Assembly: GCF_000711225.1 (NCBI RefSeq)
Contig: NZ_JOMG01000002.1
Span: forward strand, 322,501 to 386,500
DNA: 64,000 bases
Origin: Pelobacter seleniigenes DSM 18267
Lineage (GTDB): Bacteria; Desulfobacterota; Desulfuromonadia; Desulfuromonadales; Geopsychrobacteraceae
Reading direction: 5' to 3'
Under the pieces are notes generated by a model that saw only the letters and a list, made by a program, of their open reading frames with translations, searched no databases and was not told where the DNA came from. This document shows, one piece after another, positions 60,739 through 64,000 of this stretch; the stretch's first letter is position 1, and each line of letters opens with the position of its first letter. A program made the translations under genes and the position numbers.

Positions 60739-61974
60739 ATGCAACCAGCAACACACCAAGAAGGGCTTCCTCTGCAGGGGATTACCGTACTTGAATTGGG
60801 CCAGGTCATTGCCGGTCCGTTCTGTACCCGACTCCTTGCCGACATGGGAGCAAGCGTCATCAAAGTCGAACCCCCCGGCAAGGGCGATCCGATTCGCTCA
60901 TGGGGAAAATCGCATAACGGCAGCACGGCCTGGTGGTCGGTCCATGCGCGGAATAAACAAAGTCTGACGCTAAATCTGAAACATGAAAAAAGCCGGGAGC
61001 TGGTTCTCAAACTAGCAGCCCAGGCGGACATCATTGTTGAAAACAATAAACCCGGACAGCTTGAAAAATGGGGCGTTGGTCCTGACGCTCTCGAACAGGT
61101 CAATCCACAGGGAATTCTGGTGCGGATTTCCGGCTATGGCCAAGCCGGCCCCAAAAAGGATCGGCCTGCATTCGGCGTCATCGGCGAATCCATGGGCGGG
61201 CTGCGCTATTTGACCAACCATGCCGCCGGGGTCGCAGATCACCTGCCGCCAGTACGAGTGGGTATCAGCATCGGCGACAGTCTCGCGGCCATGTACGGGG
61301 CCATGGGTGCCTTAGCCGCCTTGAACAAGCGGAACCAGGCAGAGGAGAAAAGCTTCCAGGTCATTGACGTTGCCCTGTCGGAATCGGTCCTGAGCGTTAT
61401 GGAAGGCTGTCTCCCCGAGTTTGGCCTGTTTGGAGCAATACGCCAGCCCACCGGTTCATCCCTGCCCAGCTGCGCTCCGACCAATGCCTACCCGACGGCA
61501 GACGGCCGCTTTATTCTGATTGCGGCCAACTCCGACCCGCTCTTTGCCAATCTCAGTAAAGCCATGGGCAAACCGGAGCTGGCCCAGGATCCGCGTTATT
61601 CGACAAATCCGGAGCGGGTGAAACGCATGCCCGAACTCGACGCGATGATTGCCGCCTGGACTCGTCAATATACCCTGGATGAGCTGGAAAAACTGATGGA
61701 TGAGGCTCCGGTGCCCGCCAGCAGAATATTTACAATGGAAGATATTGCCCAGGATGAACAGTACCACTACCGCAAAATGGTGGATGAGGTCGAAGACCCG
61801 ATTCACGGAAAGGTGCTCCACTACGGGGTCATGCCGATGTTCCAGGGAATCGATCGCCGGCAGATGATCCGCTGGGCCGGACCAAGCCTTGGCCAGCACA
61901 CCGATCAGGTGCTGAGCGAACTCGGCTATAGCGTTGAAGATATTGCCGAACTCCGTGCCGAGGGGGTGATATGA
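60739..61974 (+). CDS. CaiB/BaiF family (class III) CoA-transferase
   Basis: This 411-residue enzyme moves CoA between carboxylic acids. The N-terminal phrase LQGITVLELGQVIAGPFCTRLLADMGASVIKVEPPGKGDPIR is partly the family signature (seen as GQVIAGPFCTRLLADMGA). The probable catalytic aspartate is in VGISIGDSLAAMYGAMGALA. The ending LGQHTDQVLSELGYS is also typical. ATG 60739 follows TTGGAGGA. It overlaps the lyase gene by four bases; together they could activate an organic acid and cleave the resulting CoA ester. The acid is likely imported by the adjacent TRAP transporter. Confidence 0.92.
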   Translation: MQPATHQEGLPLQGITVLELGQVIAGPFCTRLLADMGASVIKVEPPGKGDPIRSWGKSHNGSTAWWSVHARNKQSLTLNLKHEKSRELVLKLAAQADIIVENNKPGQLEKWGVGPDALEQVNPQGILVRISGYGQAGPKKDRPAFGVIGESMGGLRYLTNHAAGVADHLPPVRVGISIGDSLAAMYGAMGALAALNKRNQAEEKSFQVIDVALSESVLSVMEGCLPEFGLFGAIRQPTGSSLPSCAPTNAYPTADGRFILIAANSDPLFANLSKAMGKPELAQDPRYSTNPERVKRMPELDAMIAAWTRQYTLDELEKLMDEAPVPASRIFTMEDIAQDEQYHYRKMVDEVEDPIHGKVLHYGVMPMFQGIDRRQMIRWAGPSLGQHTDQVLSELGYSVEDIAELRAEGVI

Positions 61975-62906
61975 GAGGAGCTATCGATATTACCTGCAAA
62001 GACGCTGTTCAGATTATCGAAGTGGCACCCCGCGACGGTTTTCAGGCGGTCAAGCAAATCATTCCGACGGAAACCAAGATCAAAACCATCACGGATCTTT
62101 ACGCCACCGGCTTTAAGCGCATGGAAATCGGTGCTTTTGTCAGCCCCAAGGCCATTCCGCAGATGGCTGACATCCGCGATATCATCCCGGCAATTCCGCC
62201 GGAGACCTTAGCCGGGGCAGCGGTTCTGATACCCAACACCAAAGGTGCGGAGTTGGCTTTGCAGGCCGGGATAACCAATCTGGTCTACGTTATCTCGGTT
62301 TCCGAAAGCCATAATCAGCACAATGTGCGCCGCAGCACCGATGAATCCTTTGCGGATTTTGCCAACCTGCTGACCAGTATTGATCGCACCAAGGTCCGGC
62401 TGCGGCTCGACCTTGCCACCAGTTTCGATTGCCCCTTTGAAGGGAGAACCGAGCAGTACAAAGTTATCGCCGCAGCCAAAAGAGCCAAGAAGCTCGCTGC
62501 TGATATCGAAATAGGTATTTGCGATACAACGGGCAGGGCCACCCCCGATCACGTTTTTCAACTCTTTTCAGCATTGCGTGAGCAGGTCGACCAGGACCCG
62601 GCCAGTTGGGCTTTTCACGGCCACGACACCTTCGGGATGGGGGTGGCAAATGCCGTCCACGCCTACTATGCCGGGATCAGAACCATTGAAACCGCGGCCG
62701 CCGGACTCGGCGGGTGCCCTTTTGCTCCAGGTGCCAAGGGGAATACCGCAACCGAAGATCTTGTTTATACTTTTCACAAGATGGGCATCGCTACCGGAAT
62801 TGACCTTGCTGCTCTGCTTGCCACCAGCGACGAGATTTACGCCATCGATCCCCCTTCCGCAGGCGGAAGAATCAGAACGCTTCCCAGAGAGCATGTTTTC
62901 GCCTGA
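61971..62906 (+). CDS. HMG-CoA lyase-like enzyme (DRE-TIM metallolyase)
   Basis: This 311-residue TIM-barrel enzyme has the metal and catalytic segment IIEVAPRDGFQAVKQ (HMG-CoA lyase: EVGPRDGLQ), the HxH metal motif in WAFHGHDTFGMG, and the cysteine loop in AAGLGGCPFAPGAKGNTATED. The substrate is a 3-hydroxy-3-methylglutaryl-CoA-like or citramalyl-like CoA ester, cut into acetyl-CoA and a keto acid or acetoacetate. The exact substrate cannot be read. The four-base overlap with the CoA-transferase gene indicates coupled expression. Confidence 0.9.
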   Translation: MRGAIDITCKDAVQIIEVAPRDGFQAVKQIIPTETKIKTITDLYATGFKRMEIGAFVSPKAIPQMADIRDIIPAIPPETLAGAAVLIPNTKGAELALQAGITNLVYVISVSESHNQHNVRRSTDESFADFANLLTSIDRTKVRLRLDLATSFDCPFEGRTEQYKVIAAAKRAKKLAADIEIGICDTTGRATPDHVFQLFSALREQVDQDPASWAFHGHDTFGMGVANAVHAYYAGIRTIETAAAGLGGCPFAPGAKGNTATEDLVYTFHKMGIATGIDLAALLATSDEIYAIDPPSAGGRIRTLPREHVFA

Positions 62907-63170
62907 CCGCAACGCCAGCCCGCCTGCCGCCGAGAAGTTCAATCAGCGGCAGGCGATTTCTTCTGCGCTGAATCGAGCATCAGAGCGGGCCGAAGAAACC
63001 GAACGCAACCAGCACCTGCAGAACCAAGACAGAGGCATGCCATCAACTGCCTTGAACAGGGGCGGTCACAGCTTCCTTCGCAGCAAATATTATTTTTCAA
63101 TCGGCTGTAAAAATGCGCTAACATGACTTTGAAACTTCGTCATTTTATGCTTTCCAAATGTGAGGTTCCC

Positions 63171-64000
63171 ATGCCAGAAATCCCCCCCCACCACCTCGAT
63201 GAGGATGAGCTGCAGGATTGGCTTGATGCCTTCGACGCTCTGCATCGGGAAAAAGGTGACGCCGCCATCCACGACATCATGCGCACCTTGCAGGGGCACG
63301 CTCTCAACAAAGGGGTCCAGCTGAACGAAGCCACCCTGAACACCTCGTACGTCAACAGCATCCACTGGAGCCGCCAGCCTCCCTACCCCGGCGACCTTGA
63401 AATCGAAAAAAAGATCGAGAATATCAACCGCTGGAATGCCATGGCCATGGTGCTGCAGGCCAACGATTCCGGCGCCGGGGTCGGTGGGCATATTGCCACC
63501 TACGCCTCGGCCGCGACACAGATGGAAGTCGGTTTCAATCACTTTTTTCGCGCTCCCGCTGAAAACTACGGTGGCGATCTGGTGATTGTCCAGCCCCATG
63601 CCGCTCCCGGCGTTTATGCCCGGGCGTTTCTGGAAGGGACGCTGTCGGAGCAGCAACTCAAAAATTTCCGCCGCGAGTTACAACCGGAAGGTGGTCTGTC
63701 TTCCTATCCGCATCCGCGCAATATGCCTGAGTTCTGGCAGGCACCGTGCAGTTCCATGGGGCTTGGTACGCCGACCGCCATTTATCAGGCGCGCTTTATG
63801 AAATACCTGGAAAACCGTGGTCTCAAACCAGCCAATGGCGGACGGGTCTGGTGTTTTGTCGGAGATGGTGAAACCGATGAGCCCGAGGTCAGGGGAACCA
63901 TTAACATGGCAGCCCGGGAAGGCCTCGACAACCTGGTCCTGATCGTCAACTGCAACCTGCAGCGGCTCGACGGCCCGGTGCGGGGCAACGGCAAGATCAT
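63171..64000 (+). CDS. aceE: Pyruvate dehydrogenase E1 component, homodimeric type (cut by window edge)
   Basis: The first 276 codons of the roughly 885-residue E1 subunit are present. The sequence has YVNSIHWSRQPPYPGD-like N-terminal part, INRWNAMAMVLQAND, GGHIATYASAATQMEVGFNHFF, and the thiamine diphosphate motif starting GDGETDEPE and ending near LIVNCNLQ. It decarboxylates pyruvate in the pyruvate dehydrogenase complex. ATG 63171 has GAGG six bases ahead and gives MPEIPPHHLDEDELQDW; in-frame ATGs at 63123 and 63147 lack this. The 260 bases between the lyase gene and aceE contain no gene that I can support. Confidence 0.95.
   Translation, partial: MPEIPPHHLDEDELQDWLDAFDALHREKGDAAIHDIMRTLQGHALNKGVQLNEATLNTSYVNSIHWSRQPPYPGDLEIEKKIENINRWNAMAMVLQANDSGAGVGGHIATYASAATQMEVGFNHFFRAPAENYGGDLVIVQPHAAPGVYARAFLEGTLSEQQLKNFRRELQPEGGLSSYPHPRNMPEFWQAPCSSMGLGTPTAIYQARFMKYLENRGLKPANGGRVWCFVGDGETDEPEVRGTINMAAREGLDNLVLIVNCNLQRLDGPVRGNGKI

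Noticed and set aside
1-64000. CRISPR arrays, tRNA genes, rRNA genes, integrases and intact insertion sequences
   Set aside because: I looked for regularly spaced direct repeats, tRNA-like T-arm sequences and transposase motifs and found none that I can support.

Overview
The window looks like chromosome of a moderately GC-rich Gram-negative bacterium. The combination fits a Desulfuromonadia-type organism (Geobacter, Pelobacter or Desulfuromonas relatives): many sigma-54 enhancer-binding regulators, several large sensor kinases, a chemoreceptor with a c-type heme motif, periplasmic and TonB-dependent uptake systems, and GGGACTGTCCC-type palindromic repeats. This assignment is inference from gene content; the window holds no rRNA and no tRNA that I can recognise.

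Layout. 0-10 kb, mostly minus strand: the 5' part of thiol peroxidase, then a TRAP locus read right to left (asnS, sensor kinase, sigma-54 response regulator, TAXI solute-binding protein, fused TRAP permease, universal stress protein). 10-14.3 kb: hemerythrin, a large PAS sensor kinase and a periplasmic binding protein. 14.5-18.4 kb: prfC, and the divergent upp-uraA salvage operon. 18.4-23.3 kb: a CitA/CitB-type two-component pair, a DUF123 protein, a HAD phosphatase and a DUF1015 protein. 23.3-29.1 kb: a complete vitamin B12 uptake locus (promoter, cobalamin riboswitch, terminator, TonB-dependent receptor, BtuF, BtuC and a BtuD-like ATPase with an extra C-terminal domain). 29.2-34.3 kb: an AT-richer accessory patch with an epoxide hydrolase, two unknown proteins and a TetR-led operon (acyl-CoA dehydrogenase-like oxidoreductase, alpha/beta hydrolase, small membrane protein). 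34.4-39 kb: 5'-nucleotidase lipoprotein, M23 endopeptidase, a possible structured RNA and a phage-like small protein. 39.3-45.2 kb: Aap-type amino-acid ABC transporter, with a FadR-type regulator, a half-length asparaginase and a DUF134 protein opposite. 45.6-50.5 kb: livJHMGF. 50.8-53.5 kb: heme-motif chemoreceptor and arfB. 53.5-63 kb: a second TRAP locus (dctPQM) divergent from its own DctB/DctD pair, followed by a CoA-transferase and an HMG-CoA-lyase-like enzyme. The window ends inside aceE.

How the genes fit together. The two TRAP loci are built on one plan. Each has a sensor kinase and an NtrC-family regulator whose catalytic cores resemble each other, while the kinase input domains differ (SBP_bac_3 in one, DctB-type double-PDC plus PAS in the other). 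In front of each solute-binding gene I can read a -24/-12 element with exact spacing and, further upstream, dyad sites of the type used by enhancer-binding proteins. A third -24/-12 element precedes the CoA-transferase/lyase pair. This suggests that one regulator controls both uptake and breakdown of an organic acid.

Other patterns. In all four transporter loci with a dedicated binding protein, a strong hairpin sits directly between the binding-protein gene and the permease genes. A 171-bp repeat occurs twice in opposite orientation, after the DUF1015 gene and after livF. The accessory patch at 29-34 kb carries a near-consensus promoter whose spacer holds a palindromic operator, probably for its own TetR repressor.
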